Below, one piece after another: positions 8,531 to 16,523 of a DNA stretch of 64,000 bases. Within the stretch, counting starts at the first letter, position 1. Every line of letters starts with the position of its first letter. The notes beneath the pieces are model-generated. The model searched no databases, was not told the origin of the DNA, and saw nothing but the letters and a program-made list of their open reading frames with translations. The translations under genes and the position numbers were made by a program. The DNA comes from Rhizobium jaguaris (GTDB lineage Bacteria; Pseudomonadota; Alphaproteobacteria; Rhizobiales; Rhizobiaceae), in assembly GCF_003627755.1 (NCBI RefSeq), contig NZ_CP032694.1, forward strand, positions 1,169,501-1,233,500, written 5' to 3'.

Positions 8531-9562
8531 ATGCGATACCGCACACTGGGAAAAACCGGCATCAAAGTCAGCCCCTTTTGCCTCGGCGCGATGATGTTCG
8601 GTGCTGCGGGCAATCCCGACCACGACGAAGGCGTCCGGATCATCCACAAGGCCTTGGACGCAGGGATCAATTTCATCGATACCGCAGATGCCTATAGTCG
8701 AGGTGAATCGGAAGAGATCGTCGGGAAGGCCCTCAAGGGGCGGCGCGACAATGTCGTGCTGGCCACCAAGGCACATCTCCCGATGGGCGACGACCCCAAC
8801 CAGCAAGGCAATTCCCGGCGTTGGCTGACCCAGGAATTGGACGCTTCGTTGCGTCGCCTGCAGACCGACCATGTCGATCTCTATCAGATTCATCGGCCGG
8901 CACCGGATACCGACATCGAGGAAACTCTTTCGGCCCTCACCGATCTGATGCGGGCGGGAAAGATACGCGCGATCGGATCATCGACGTTCCCGGTCTCGGA
9001 GATCATCGAGGCCCAGTGGGTTGCAGAGCGGCGCGGGCTGGCGCGCTTCCGCACCGAACAGCCGCCCTATTCGATCCTGAACCGCGGTATCGAACGCGAG
9101 GTGCTGCCCGCCTGCGAGCGGTACGGCATGGGCGCGATGGTGTGGAGCCCGCTAGCAATGGGCATGCTCACCGGCCGTTATCGGAAGGGCCAGCCGCAGC
9201 CTGATAGCGGCCGCGCCAGACGGTTCCCCACACAGATGTCCGATGAACGCAGGCTGCATGCTGTCGAGCAGCTCATCCCTCTGGCAGAGGAGGCGGGGCT
9301 GCCGCTGACGCATATGGCGCTGGCTTTCGTGATGGCTCACCCCGGCGTCACATCGGCAATCATCGGTCCCCGGAGGATGGAGCATCTCGACGATCTGCTC
9401 GCTGGCGCCGAGGTGCGCCTGACAGACGAAATACTCGATCGGATCGACGCGATTGTCCCGCCTGGCACCGACGTCGGACCGCTAGAGGCCGCCTACAATC
9501 CACCGGCGATTTTGAAGGCGGTGTTGCGCCGCCGACCAATGGCTGACCGCGCCGCTGCGTGA
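8531..9562 (+). CDS. aldo/keto reductase
   Basis: 343-residue NADPH-dependent aldo/keto reductase of the YajO/AKR-type. The catalytic tetrad is complete: D50, Y55 (FIDTADAYSRG), K80 (LATKAH) and H121 (YQIHRP); the cofactor-binding GPRRMEHLDD lies near residue 278. AAGGAATGGA precedes the ATG at 8531. The divergent TetR gene and its operators suggest induction by a substrate such as a reactive aldehyde. Downstream is a hairpin (9572-9603) and a convergent gene. Confidence 0.93.
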   Translation: MRYRTLGKTGIKVSPFCLGAMMFGAAGNPDHDEGVRIIHKALDAGINFIDTADAYSRGESEEIVGKALKGRRDNVVLATKAHLPMGDDPNQQGNSRRWLTQELDASLRRLQTDHVDLYQIHRPAPDTDIEETLSALTDLMRAGKIRAIGSSTFPVSEIIEAQWVAERRGLARFRTEQPPYSILNRGIEREVLPACERYGMGAMVWSPLAMGMLTGRYRKGQPQPDSGRARRFPTQMSDERRLHAVEQLIPLAEEAGLPLTHMALAFVMAHPGVTSAIIGPRRMEHLDDLLAGAEVRLTDEILDRIDAIVPPGTDVGPLEAAYNPPAILKAVLRRRPMADRAAA

Positions 9563-9571
9563 GCGGGGTGG

Positions 9572-9603
9572 GGCCGGTGTTCTGAAGGTTCAGGGCACCG
9601 GCC
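9572..9603. terminator. hairpin between convergent genes
   Basis: GGCCGGTG (9572-9579) pairs with CACCGGCC (9596-9603), and CTGAA (9582-9586) with TTCAG (9589-9593) inside the loop. There is no T-run, so it is a weak or bidirectional terminator candidate for the aldo/keto reductase and the gene at 9646-10950. Confidence 0.45.
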
Positions 9604-9645
9604 GCCGGTGCGAGGAGAATAGTCCAGCGGGTAAGCGAAACCCGC

Positions 9646-10950
9646 TCACTGCACGAGGTCTTCGACCGAGGGAGCGACCGCACGCGCGACATCATAATCC
9701 ATAGTCGCCAATAAAGTTTTGGAAGGATACCGAATGTCGTCGGTAGGAAAACGACGGACCACCTTGCTCAGCCTTTGAATATCTGGAGTCAACCAGACAT
9801 CGGCACTGGCCGTTTGAGACGGGTAGCGGTTGTGCCAGTACGCACGAAAGTGCGGTCCCTCACCGCCGTCAACGTACGTACAGGACGTAAACCTTGGATA
9901 GCCTTCGACAGCATGTGGGGCTGTCCCTCTAGCCCATTTTGATTGGCTTCCCCACTTCTCAAAAGCTCCCGAAGCGGTTCTGAGGCCTTCCACCAACAGC
10001 CTTAGGCCACTAGGCTCTACGAAGTTGACGGTTTCTCGATAGATCGCGGTCTTTCTAGTATTTACATATGCTTGATTGACGATGTGACACATGTAATCTG
10101 GCTTCTTCAAGTCCAGCGAAGAGTCGGAATCCACTGGGGACGGCGTGGCTGTTTTGAGCCCGGTTCCACGAACGACATCACCCGGTTCGTCGGCGTACGA
10201 GAAGACTTTCGTAATGACGCCTGACTTGAGCGCTTCGGCGCTTTGGACGTAGTAGAGTCCTTCCGGTGTTGCTAGCCCCATCATAGCGAACACGTCATCA
10301 CTGCTGACGCCCATTTCGTCGAGGTAAATGGAAAGCCTCCGCTTCAGCGCTGGATCGGCCTTCGTCGATATCTCATCGAGGTTTCTTCTTCCTGTATCCT
10401 GACGATTTGGGCCATTTGTTATCTGATGAAGGCCGATATATGCGTTAGTAGCCGCAGCGCGCACTCTGCCTCCTGCCAGGACGAATGGGCAAGCCGAGAA
10501 ACAGTACGCTGCTCCAGCGCGAACTTCGCCTTCCGACCAGCCGTCCCTGACGATCTTTTCTGCACAGCGCGGCACCATCATCGGGCAATCATTTAACTGC
10601 GTCCTGCCCACCGCGGTTTCGAGGCCGGCAGCTCGGATCATACGTCCAACCGAGAGCGCCGCATCCACATCTCCGCCGCGAGACTGAAACACGACAGAAA
10701 GTTTTTGGCCTTTGAGGCTCTTCAGAAGCTCCTTAAATCGTTTGGGCGTGTCAGCCGTTATCTTGCCTTCGGCAGATATCCATTGGACGCAGATTTCCTT
10801 GCAATTGCCGCTCCGAACCAGAGCGAAATTCATCGGCCACTCTTCGGGCGCCTGTGCGGCTGCGGCGGTCGGTATGGCGGCAACCAAGGGCAGAAAAAAG
10901 CTTACGATGATCAAGCAAAAGCTTGCCAGAAAGCCTAAACGAATAGTCAT
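9646..10950 (-). CDS. secreted Clp-protease-like periplasmic protein
   Basis: 434 residues with a Sec signal peptide (IRLGFLASFCLIIVSFFLPL... ending near AAAAQA, about residues 1-35). The first half resembles the COG3904 periplasmic ClpP-like fold: a Gly-rich SRGGDVDAALSVGRMIR stretch and AYCFSACPFVLAGG, where the serine in the S-A-C motif aligns with the ClpP nucleophile. The C-terminal half is unrecognised. ATG at 10950 has TGAGG seven bases upstream; a 63-residue upstream extension of the frame is rejected. Codon use is visibly less GC-biased than in neighbouring core genes, consistent with an accessory gene. Confidence 0.7.
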   Translation of the reverse strand: MTIRLGFLASFCLIIVSFFLPLVAAIPTAAAAQAPEEWPMNFALVRSGNCKEICVQWISAEGKITADTPKRFKELLKSLKGQKLSVVFQSRGGDVDAALSVGRMIRAAGLETAVGRTQLNDCPMMVPRCAEKIVRDGWSEGEVRAGAAYCFSACPFVLAGGRVRAAATNAYIGLHQITNGPNRQDTGRRNLDEISTKADPALKRRLSIYLDEMGVSSDDVFAMMGLATPEGLYYVQSAEALKSGVITKVFSYADEPGDVVRGTGLKTATPSPVDSDSSLDLKKPDYMCHIVNQAYVNTRKTAIYRETVNFVEPSGLRLLVEGLRTASGAFEKWGSQSKWARGTAPHAVEGYPRFTSCTYVDGGEGPHFRAYWHNRYPSQTASADVWLTPDIQRLSKVVRRFPTDDIRYPSKTLLATMDYDVARAVAPSVEDLVQ

Positions 10951-11367
10951 GAAACGCCTCACAAATAGCAGAGTAAATGCTATTGCCTCGGGCCTCTTTG
11001 ATACAACCATTTTTAGAAAAATCGCGATTGGAGACAGTGGATAATTCCACCAAAAGGGCGCTTGCGGATCGATAGGTTGAGGATTGGGAGTTGCGCACTG
11101 ATTCAGACTTTGGTGGGGGCGGGAGGCTAATACGTGCACACGATACCGAAGAGTTGGCCCACAAATAGATACAGGGCTCCACTCTTGTCATAGCCTGGTC
11201 GGCACGCATTGCGAGGCTTCCGCTAACCCTGCAAAGTCATGTAATGGCCACTTCGGGCCACCTGCATACATTGTCGTCGCTGCCGAAAAGCGCGAAGACC
11301 ACGACGGTGGTATCTTGCCCCACGGCCCTTTCCCTCTATGCTGCGCCAAACATCTAGGGAGATAAAT
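10951..11367. other. intergenic region without recognised genes
   Basis: About 417 bases between the secreted protein and the Dabb gene. Short frames occur on both strands but none has a ribosome site or family character. The two flanking genes are divergent, so promoters for both should lie here; no confident -35/-10 pair was found. Confidence 0.5.
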
Positions 11368-11676
11368 ATGATCCTGCATTGCGTTTTCATGAGGCTCAAA
11401 TCCGCCATGACACAGGATGAGAAAAAGGCGCTCTTCGAGTCCATCGCCGCTTTGAAGCAGGTCATTCCCGGCATCATCGATGTCAAATACGGGCCGAATG
11501 TCTCTCCGGAGGGGCTACATGGCGGCTTCGTCGATGGGTTCGTGGTGACGTTTGAGAGCCCCGAAGCGCGTGATGCCTATCTCGTGCACCCAGAACACGT
11601 CGCCGTCGGTGAGCGCATCGTCTCGTCAAGCGATGGTGGTCTTGCCGGTCTGCTGGTTTTCGACCTCAATCTTTAA
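11368..11676 (+). CDS. Dabb (dimeric alpha-beta barrel) family protein
   Basis: 102-residue stress-responsive A/B barrel protein. It begins with the MILHCVFMRLK strand, has the ALKQVIPGIIDVKYGPN core and the family helix DAYLVHPEHVAVGERI, and ends with a hydrophobic strand (LLVFDLNL). AGGGAGA lies five bases before ATG 11368. The exact role is unknown; relatives range from dimeric stress proteins to small-molecule enzymes. The last codons and following hairpin are duplicated at 13019-13072. Confidence 0.88.
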   Translation: MILHCVFMRLKSAMTQDEKKALFESIAALKQVIPGIIDVKYGPNVSPEGLHGGFVDGFVVTFESPEARDAYLVHPEHVAVGERIVSSSDGGLAGLLVFDLNL

Positions 11677-11708
11677 ACAAGGAGGACCGCCGGCATGTGC
11701 CCGCGGCC
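11655..11708. repeat. direct repeat, left copy (Dabb gene tail plus hairpin)
   Basis: Starting at GGTTTTCGACCTCA, this stretch covers the last codons of the Dabb gene and the following intergenic bases. It matches 13019-13072 in the same orientation over roughly 55 bases with a handful of substitutions and one or two single-base gaps. The two copies flank the acetyltransferase/MarR pair. Confidence 0.65.
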
Positions 11709-11718
11709 TCATGCCGGC
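11689..11718. terminator. hairpin downstream of Dabb gene
   Basis: GCCGGCATG (11689-11697) pairs with CATGCCGGC (11710-11718) around a 12-base loop. No T-run follows; it sits between the Dabb gene and the convergent acetyltransferase frame and could serve both. Confidence 0.45.
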
Positions 11719-12394
11719 CGCCGGGGCGTGACGACTGTGAGATTCATCTCGGAGCGCAGGCGAAAACCCATCGCCTTGTAAAGCGAGACGGCCGGTGTGT
11801 TCGCTGCATAGGCATGCAGGTAGACGGTCTCGTCCCTCGCCGAGATATCGCCGGCAACGAAGCGAAAGAGCAGGGTGCCGAGGCCGCGTCCCTGAAAATC
11901 GGGATGGGTGCAAAGGCCGCTGAGTTCTGTAAAACCGGGCTGGCGCATGCGTTGGCCGGCCATAGCAACGAGGCGGCCATCGATCTTTACCCCCAAAAGG
12001 TGCCGAGGCTCTGGGCGCGGAGCGTGAAGGGACCGGGCTTGGTCAGCGTGGCCAGGGCGAGCATGTCGGCCGCATCGGCTTCCGTCAGCGGCTCGATCCG
12101 GCTGTCCGAGATCCGTTCATAGGGCCGTTCGGCGATCATCTGCACCAGCTTGTCTTCGAAGACAACCGTCAGTCCCTGGGGGATCGTGATGGGGTTGGCT
12201 TCGACGAGCGCCATGACCTCGTCGCCGGCCGGCAGGTTCGCCAGAGCTTCGAGGCTTTCGACCGTATCGTCGGCTGGGGCTGCGAAAGGCACGATGGAGG
12301 GCGGATAGCGACGGGCGCGCTCGCTGCCTTCGGCCAAAGTCGCGTGGGCGGTTTGAAGCGCGTTCCAGGCCGGACGGTCAAGAATATGGCTCAT
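11709..12394 (-). pseudogene. GNAT family N-acetyltransferase, frameshifted
   Basis: Two adjacent frames together make one acetyltransferase of about 228 residues. The first frame runs from ATG 12394 (AAGGAG eight bases upstream) to LGTFWG and a TAA at 11989-11987; the second resumes with VKIDGRLVAMAG and contains the acetyl-CoA loop HPDFQGRGLGTLLFR. The join falls in a run of five G (on the minus strand, plus-strand C 11990-11994); one more G would restore FWG-VKID. Either a true inactivating deletion, a homopolymer sequencing error, or slippage. The start overlaps the MarR gene stop (ATGA), so the two form an operon. Confidence 0.8.
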
Positions 12395-12885
12395 GGTTTC
12401 TGCTCCTTGTCGCGATTGCCTCGACGGACAAGCGGCGCTTCGGCAAGCCCATCCTCGATTGCTGCGAGTTGTTCCAGAAGCGGTCTGGAGATATCGCCGC
12501 AAAGCTCGGTCACCGCCTGTTCGACGCGCGGCCAGACCGATCGTTTCGAATAATCGACGAGTTCCTGTCCGTTCGGTGTCAGCGAGACCAGTCTTCGGCG
12601 CTGATCCTTGGCCGAGGCCTGCATGTCGACGTAACCTTGTTCCAGAAGCTGCGAGACGGAGCGCGTGGCACCCGGCTGAGTGATGCCGACTGCCTGGGCG
12701 AGTTCGCCGATGGTCAGCGGACCGGCGCGATCGATCGCCGCGAGAAAGGGATAATGAGCAGACTGGATGGAGACGCCGAGCTCTTCGATGATCTGCTGCG
12801 TATCGGCCTGAAGGCGTTCGCCAATACGGCGGAAACGGCTGCCGAGGCAGAGGAAGCCCAGCGATTTCACGATATCTTCAACCAA
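12391..12885 (-). CDS. MarR family transcriptional regulator
   Basis: 164-residue MarR winged-helix regulator: dimerisation helix at the start, then LTIGELAQAVGITQPGATRSVSQLLEQGYV (helix-turn-helix, about residues 56-86) and a wing with DQRRRLVSLT. The start is a TTG at 12885 preceded by AGAGGAA six bases upstream; an in-frame GTG lies five codons further in. It is translationally coupled to the acetyltransferase frame, which it probably controls. Flanked by the 55-base direct repeats. Confidence 0.88.
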   Translation of the reverse strand: MVEDIVKSLGFLCLGSRFRRIGERLQADTQQIIEELGVSIQSAHYPFLAAIDRAGPLTIGELAQAVGITQPGATRSVSQLLEQGYVDMQASAKDQRRRLVSLTPNGQELVDYSKRSVWPRVEQAVTELCGDISRPLLEQLAAIEDGLAEAPLVRRGNRDKEQKP

Positions 12886-13018
12886 GACACGTTCCTCTCC
12901 GATTTACATAAGCTATTATATAACTTGATATGTAATTGTCGAGCTCTCCTTTGGTTGGAGCACAAAACTGTGAGTGAACCATTGCCTCGTTGACCAATGG
13001 TGGCCATGTCGGCCCGCC

Positions 13019-13072
13019 GGTTTTCGATCTCAGTCTTTTGAACAACGGGGCCGCGGACATGCGCCCGCAGCC
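13019..13072. repeat. direct repeat, right copy
   Basis: A diverged copy of 11655-11708: it starts GGTTTTCGATCTCAGTC and carries the decayed end of a Dabb reading frame (V-F-D-L-S-L) with no gene body in front of it. It overlaps the terminator of the zinc transporter operon. Confidence 0.6.
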
Positions 13073-13075
13073 CCG
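13046..13075 (-). terminator. terminator hairpin of the zinc transporter operon
   Basis: CGGGGCCGCGG (13046-13056) pairs with CCGCAGCCCCG (13065-13075) with a single mismatch around an eight-base loop, 17 bases after the stop of the substrate-binding protein gene. In the minus-strand reading it is followed by a short T-rich stretch. Confidence 0.55.
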
Positions 13076-13091
13076 GTTTGTCCGGCTGGAC

Positions 13092-13994
13092 TCAGCTTGA
13101 TTTCGCCATGGCAGCAGCGAGCTGATCAACGTTATAACGGAACATTTTTTCATATGTCGGAGCAGGGCCGTTGGCCTTGGAGAGAGATTCGACATAGAGT
13201 TCGCCGCCGGGCTCAGCACCCGTGGCCTTGGCAACCTGCTTGACCAGGCGCGGATCGTTCGAGTTCTCGAAGAAATAGGTCTTCACGTGCTCGGTTTTGA
13301 TTTGCTCGATCAGCTTGGCGACCCCGGCGGCCGAGGCCTCGGTTTCGGTCGAGACGCCAAGCGGCGACAGGAAGTTGACGTTGTATTCGCGGCCGAAATA
13401 GCCGAAGGCGTCATGGCTGGTCAGCACCTTGCGGCGATCTTCCGGGATCTTGTCGAACTTGCTGTGCGCATAGGCATCTAGATCGCTCAGCGTCTTGGTG
13501 TAGCGTTCGGCATTGGCCTTGAAATCGGCAGCGTCGGCCGGATCGGCTGCTATCAGCGCCTTTTCGATATTGGCGACCCAGACCTTCACATTGACCGGGC
13601 TGTTCCAGACATGCGGATCGGCGATAGTCTTGCCGTCGTCGACCATGGTGCGGGTGTTGATCCCCTCCGAGACGACAATCGGCATGCCCTTGTAGCCGGA
13701 CGCGCCGATCAACCGATCCATCCAGCCTTCCAGACCTTCTCCGCTAACGAAGGTGACCTTGGCCGCATTTAGTTTCTTGGCGTCGGCCGGCGCTGGCTCG
13801 AATTCATGGGGGTCGCCGTTCGGGCCGACCAGGCTCGACACCTTCACATGGTCGCCGCCCACCTGCTTGACGACATCGGCCAGCACGGTGAACGAGGCAA
13901 CGACATTCAAGGTTTCGGCAGAAGCCGGTGCGGCGATGCCGAAGGCGATGAAGGCCGGCAGCGCCGTGGAGAGAAGCAGTCTATATTTGGTCAC
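13092..13994 (-). CDS. zinc/manganese ABC transporter substrate-binding protein
   Basis: Cluster A-I periplasmic metal-binding protein (ZnuA/AztC family) of 300 residues. Signal peptide ends at APASA-E (residue 26). Candidate metal ligands are H63 (GDPHEFEP), H128 (DPHVWNS) and the His of TSHDAFGYFG. The His-rich loop of E. coli ZnuA is absent, as in AztC-type proteins. GTG at 13994 has AAGGAG six bases upstream, which decides it over an upstream start at 14012. Third gene after the ATPase and permease, all leftward; zinc is the likely metal because of the Zur-like box before the operon. Confidence 0.92.
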   Translation of the reverse strand: MTKYRLLLSTALPAFIAFGIAAPASAETLNVVASFTVLADVVKQVGGDHVKVSSLVGPNGDPHEFEPAPADAKKLNAAKVTFVSGEGLEGWMDRLIGASGYKGMPIVVSEGINTRTMVDDGKTIADPHVWNSPVNVKVWVANIEKALIAADPADAADFKANAERYTKTLSDLDAYAHSKFDKIPEDRRKVLTSHDAFGYFGREYNVNFLSPLGVSTETEASAAGVAKLIEQIKTEHVKTYFFENSNDPRLVKQVAKATGAEPGGELYVESLSKANGPAPTYEKMFRYNVDQLAAAMAKSS

Positions 13995-14014
13995 GATAAT
14001 CTCCTTGATCAAAA

Positions 14015-14887
14015 TTAGCCCCTGAGATGGGGGCGGGGAATAAACCGGCGGGCTAGGCCAGACGGTGCGAACAGAATGGAAAAGCCATAGATCAGGCTCG
14101 CCGTGATGATGATGGTCGGGCCGGAGGCGAACTCGAGATGGTAGGAAGCGACGAGCCCGATATAGCCCGACGCGGTCGCCGTTGCCGCCGCGATTGTCAT
14201 CATCGCGGGCAGGCTGCGCGACCAGAGTTGCGCGATTGCCGCCGGCAACATCATCAGCCCGACCGCCATCAACGTCCCGAGCGCCTGGAAGCTGGCCACA
14301 AGGTTAAGCACCACCAGCAGCAGGAAAAGGAAATGATAGACCGGCCCCCGACCGCCCACGGCGCGCAGAAAGCCGGGATCGAAGCACTCCATCACCAATG
14401 GCCGGTAGATGGCGGCGAGCACCAGGAGCGTCACCGTGGTGATCGCGCCGATCTGGTAGAGGGCAGGGGCGTCGATCGCTAGGATCGTACCGAAGAGCAC
14501 ATGCAGCAGATCGATATTAGAGCCACGCAGCGATACGATGAGTACGCCCAACGCCAGTGACGTCAGATAGAAGCTCGCGAAACTCGCGTCTTCCTGCAGT
14601 ACCGTCATGCGACTGACGAGGCCGGAGAGCAGCGCCACCGATAAGCCGGCCACAAGTCCGCCTAGCCCCATCGCCGTCAGCGATAGCGAGCCAGCGATCA
14701 GATATCCGATTGCTGCGCCGGGAAGGACAGCATGACTCATGGCATCGCCCATCAGGCTCATGCGCCGGAGCATCAGGAAGACACCGATCGGTCCGGAGCC
14801 AAGGCCGAGGCAGAGGCAGGCGATGAGTGCGCGCCGCATGAAGCCGTAGTCGGCAAAGGGGGAAAGAAAGATATCATAGGCCGTCAT
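14015..14887 (-). CDS. zinc/manganese ABC transporter permease (ABC-3 family)
   Basis: 290-residue integral membrane permease with eight or so hydrophobic helices across its length. Family signature GVFLMLRRMSLMGDAMSHAVLPGAAIGY at about residues 35-62, and the C-terminal helix carries SGPTIIITASLIYG. Forms the channel for metal taken from the periplasmic binding protein. Start overlaps the ATPase gene stop by four bases and its stop is about 20 bases before the binding-protein start: a tight operon. Confidence 0.94.
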   Translation of the reverse strand: MTAYDIFLSPFADYGFMRRALIACLCLGLGSGPIGVFLMLRRMSLMGDAMSHAVLPGAAIGYLIAGSLSLTAMGLGGLVAGLSVALLSGLVSRMTVLQEDASFASFYLTSLALGVLIVSLRGSNIDLLHVLFGTILAIDAPALYQIGAITTVTLLVLAAIYRPLVMECFDPGFLRAVGGRGPVYHFLFLLLVVLNLVASFQALGTLMAVGLMMLPAAIAQLWSRSLPAMMTIAAATATASGYIGLVASYHLEFASGPTIIITASLIYGFSILFAPSGLARRFIPRPHLRG

Positions 14888-15666
14888 TCGGCCGGCTCCC
14901 GCTTCGCCAATTTCCGGTGAGCAGGTTCCCGCTCCGGCGCGCAGTCTCCAGCATCCTCGTCCCAGTGCTCCGCCATGGCCCGCGCCTTGATGAGATTATC
15001 GGGGTTCATCACGTCCTCTGTCCGGCCCCAGCCAACCAGTTCGCGGGCAATCAGCAGCGTCTCGGGAAAATGCCCCCGTACCTGATCGAAATCATGCAGT
15101 ACGGCAATCACCGTGCGGCCGTCGCCGTGCCAGCGCAGAACAATGTCGAGCAGGTCGCGCGTCGTGCGCTGATCGATGGCGGTAAAGGGCTCATCGAGAA
15201 GGATGATGCGGGCGTCCTGCAGCAGAAGCCGCGCGAAGAGTACGCGCTGGAATTGCCCGGCAGAGAGCGAGCCGATGTGGCGACGCTCGAAGCCCGCCAG
15301 ACCCACGGCTGCGAGCGCATCCCGGGCGCGCTCCGCGTCAGCGCGCGAAAAACGACCGAAGGCACCGGAATTTTTCCAGGCGCCGAGCATGATGGTATCG
15401 GCCACCGAGATCGGAAAATGCCTGACGATGTCGGCCGCTTGTGGCAGATAGCCGAAATCATTGCGCGTCAGCTCGCCGCGATCGACAGACCCTTCCGCCG
15501 GCCTCAATTCGCCGATGATCGCCTTCAGGAGCGTCGACTTGCCTGCCCCGTTCGGCCCGGCAATCGCCGTCAGACTACCGGGCTGGAAGGCACCGGAAAC
15601 GTGATGCACGGCCGGATGGCGCTCATAGGTGACGGTGAGGTTGTCAAGACGGATCGGAACACTCAT
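14884..15666 (-). CDS. zinc/manganese ABC transporter ATP-binding protein
   Basis: 260-residue ABC ATPase of the metal-uptake type: Walker A GPNGAGKST at residues 37-45, Q-loop YLPQAADI, signature LSAGQFQRVLFAR, Walker B ILLDEPF and switch His in VLHDFDQV. The C-terminal tail (after GWGRTEDV) is rich in charged residues. ATG at 15666 overlaps the stop of a previously unlisted 42-codon frame (ATGA), so translation is coupled to it. A longer in-frame extension to 15888 crosses the Zur-like box and is not used. Confidence 0.94.
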   Translation of the reverse strand: MSVPIRLDNLTVTYERHPAVHHVSGAFQPGSLTAIAGPNGAGKSTLLKAIIGELRPAEGSVDRGELTRNDFGYLPQAADIVRHFPISVADTIMLGAWKNSGAFGRFSRADAERARDALAAVGLAGFERRHIGSLSAGQFQRVLFARLLLQDARIILLDEPFTAIDQRTTRDLLDIVLRWHGDGRTVIAVLHDFDQVRGHFPETLLIARELVGWGRTEDVMNPDNLIKARAMAEHWDEDAGDCAPEREPAHRKLAKREPAE

Positions 15667-15791
15667 GCCAATTCCACCGCCCAGCCGATCATTGTCCAGA
15701 GGATTGTGATGGCGATCGCAACGAAGGCGAGACGCGTCAATACAGAGCGCCCAATTAAGGAGGAGGCAAAGGGATCGCTGCTGAAAGGCAT
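15663..15791 (-). CDS. 42-residue membrane protein leading the zinc transporter operon
   Basis: A 43-codon frame on the minus strand from ATG 15791 to TGA 15663. The product starts with a short polar segment (MPFSSDPFAS), has a basic patch (SVLTRL) and then a single hydrophobic helix of about 20 residues (AFVAIAITILWTMIGWAVEL), so it is probably a one-pass inner-membrane peptide. The stop overlaps the ATPase start by four bases, and a Zur-like palindrome lies 13 bases before the ATG, so both transcription and coupling point to a real first gene. Only a weak GGAAA ribosome site is seen. Role unknown; an accessory subunit or regulator of the transporter is a guess. Confidence 0.65.
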   Translation of the reverse strand: MPFSSDPFASSLIGRSVLTRLAFVAIAITILWTMIGWAVELA

Positions 15792-15803
15792 GCGGCAATT
15801 TCC

Positions 15804-15822
15804 GTAAATGTAATAACATTAC
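15804..15822. promoter_or_regulatory. Zur-like operator
   Basis: GTAAATGTAATAACATTAC contains AATGT (15807-15811) and ACATT (15816-15820) as an inverted repeat around AATA, the AT-rich dyad expected of a Fur/Zur-family box in alphaproteobacteria. It lies just upstream of the zinc transporter operon. Zur binding is inferred from this position and the operon content. Confidence 0.6.
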
Positions 15823-15914
15823 GTCTTGTAAAGGAGAAAATGCGGCAAAAAAGCGGCGATGGCTATGGTTTGAGCCGCTGCTATGCAACCAACACTGTAA
15901 AATGTCGCGGGAAT

Positions 15915-15926
15915 GCTATATATAGC
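15915..15926. promoter_or_regulatory. palindrome upstream of parDE
   Basis: GCTATATATAGC is a perfect 12-base palindrome 43 bases before the parD start; it overlaps a TATA-rich stretch likely to hold the -10 element. Autoregulation by the ParD ribbon-helix-helix domain at such sites is usual. Confidence 0.5.
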
Positions 15927-15968
15927 GCATATATTGTTATCGGATATCGAGATTAGCGGAGCAAACCC

Positions 15969-16214
15969 ATGAATGTCTCTATCGGAGAGCGTCTGGAAAA
16001 ATTCGTCGAGAGAGCCGTGAAAGAAGGACGCTATGGTTCCGCGAGCGAGGTGGTGCGCGAAGGTCTGCGACTCGTCGAGGAACGCGAAGCAAAACTTGCT
16101 TCGCTACGCCGCACTTTGGAGGCGTCGATTGCCGCAGGCGGCGATATCTCCGATGAGGAGCTCGGTGCAGCTTTGGATGCTAAAGCTGCTGAGCTCGCCA
16201 AAGAAGGGTATTGA
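15969..16214 (+). CDS. ParD-family antitoxin
   Basis: 81-residue type II antitoxin. N-terminal ribbon-helix-helix (VSIGERLEKFVERAVKEGRYGSASEVVREGLRLVEERE, about residues 3-41 overall) binds DNA, and the acidic C-terminal segment (ISDEELGAALDAKAAELA) is the region that wraps the toxin. ATG at 15969 follows GGAG at eight bases. The stop is directly followed by the toxin GTG start, the tight arrangement of parDE modules. Confidence 0.92.
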   Translation: MNVSIGERLEKFVERAVKEGRYGSASEVVREGLRLVEEREAKLASLRRTLEASIAAGGDISDEELGAALDAKAAELAKEGY

Positions 16215-16523
16215 GTGGCGCGGCTTCGTTACACGAGAGACGCGCAAAGCGACATTCTCAATATCCTGACATTTATCACGCATGAGAGCGGTAGTCAGAA
16301 GATAGCTTTGAAATTTACGACCTCATTACGCCGCAAATGTTCTGATCTTGCGTCGCTTCCGGGCCATATGGGACGTCCTAGGCCTGAACTTAGACATGAT
16401 ATGCGTAGCTTTGTCTTTCGGAGCTACATAATCTTCTTTCATTATATCGACGATGTTTTTGAAGTCTTGAATGTACTCGAAGGCCATCGCGATCTCGACA
16501 GCCATTTCCATCAAGAGGATTGA
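16215..16523 (+). CDS. ParE/RelE-superfamily toxin
   Basis: 102-residue toxin of the ParE branch: LRYTRDAQSDILNILTFI start, then RPRPELRHDMRSFVFRSYIIFFHYI with the Arg/Phe pattern of ParE, and a C-terminal VLNVLEGHRDLDSHF strand. ParE toxins poison DNA gyrase; that activity is inferred by family. GTG start immediately abuts the antitoxin stop. The stop codon sits inside the left arm of a bidirectional terminator. Confidence 0.9.
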   Translation: MARLRYTRDAQSDILNILTFITHESGSQKIALKFTTSLRRKCSDLASLPGHMGRPRPELRHDMRSFVFRSYIIFFHYIDDVFEVLNVLEGHRDLDSHFHQED

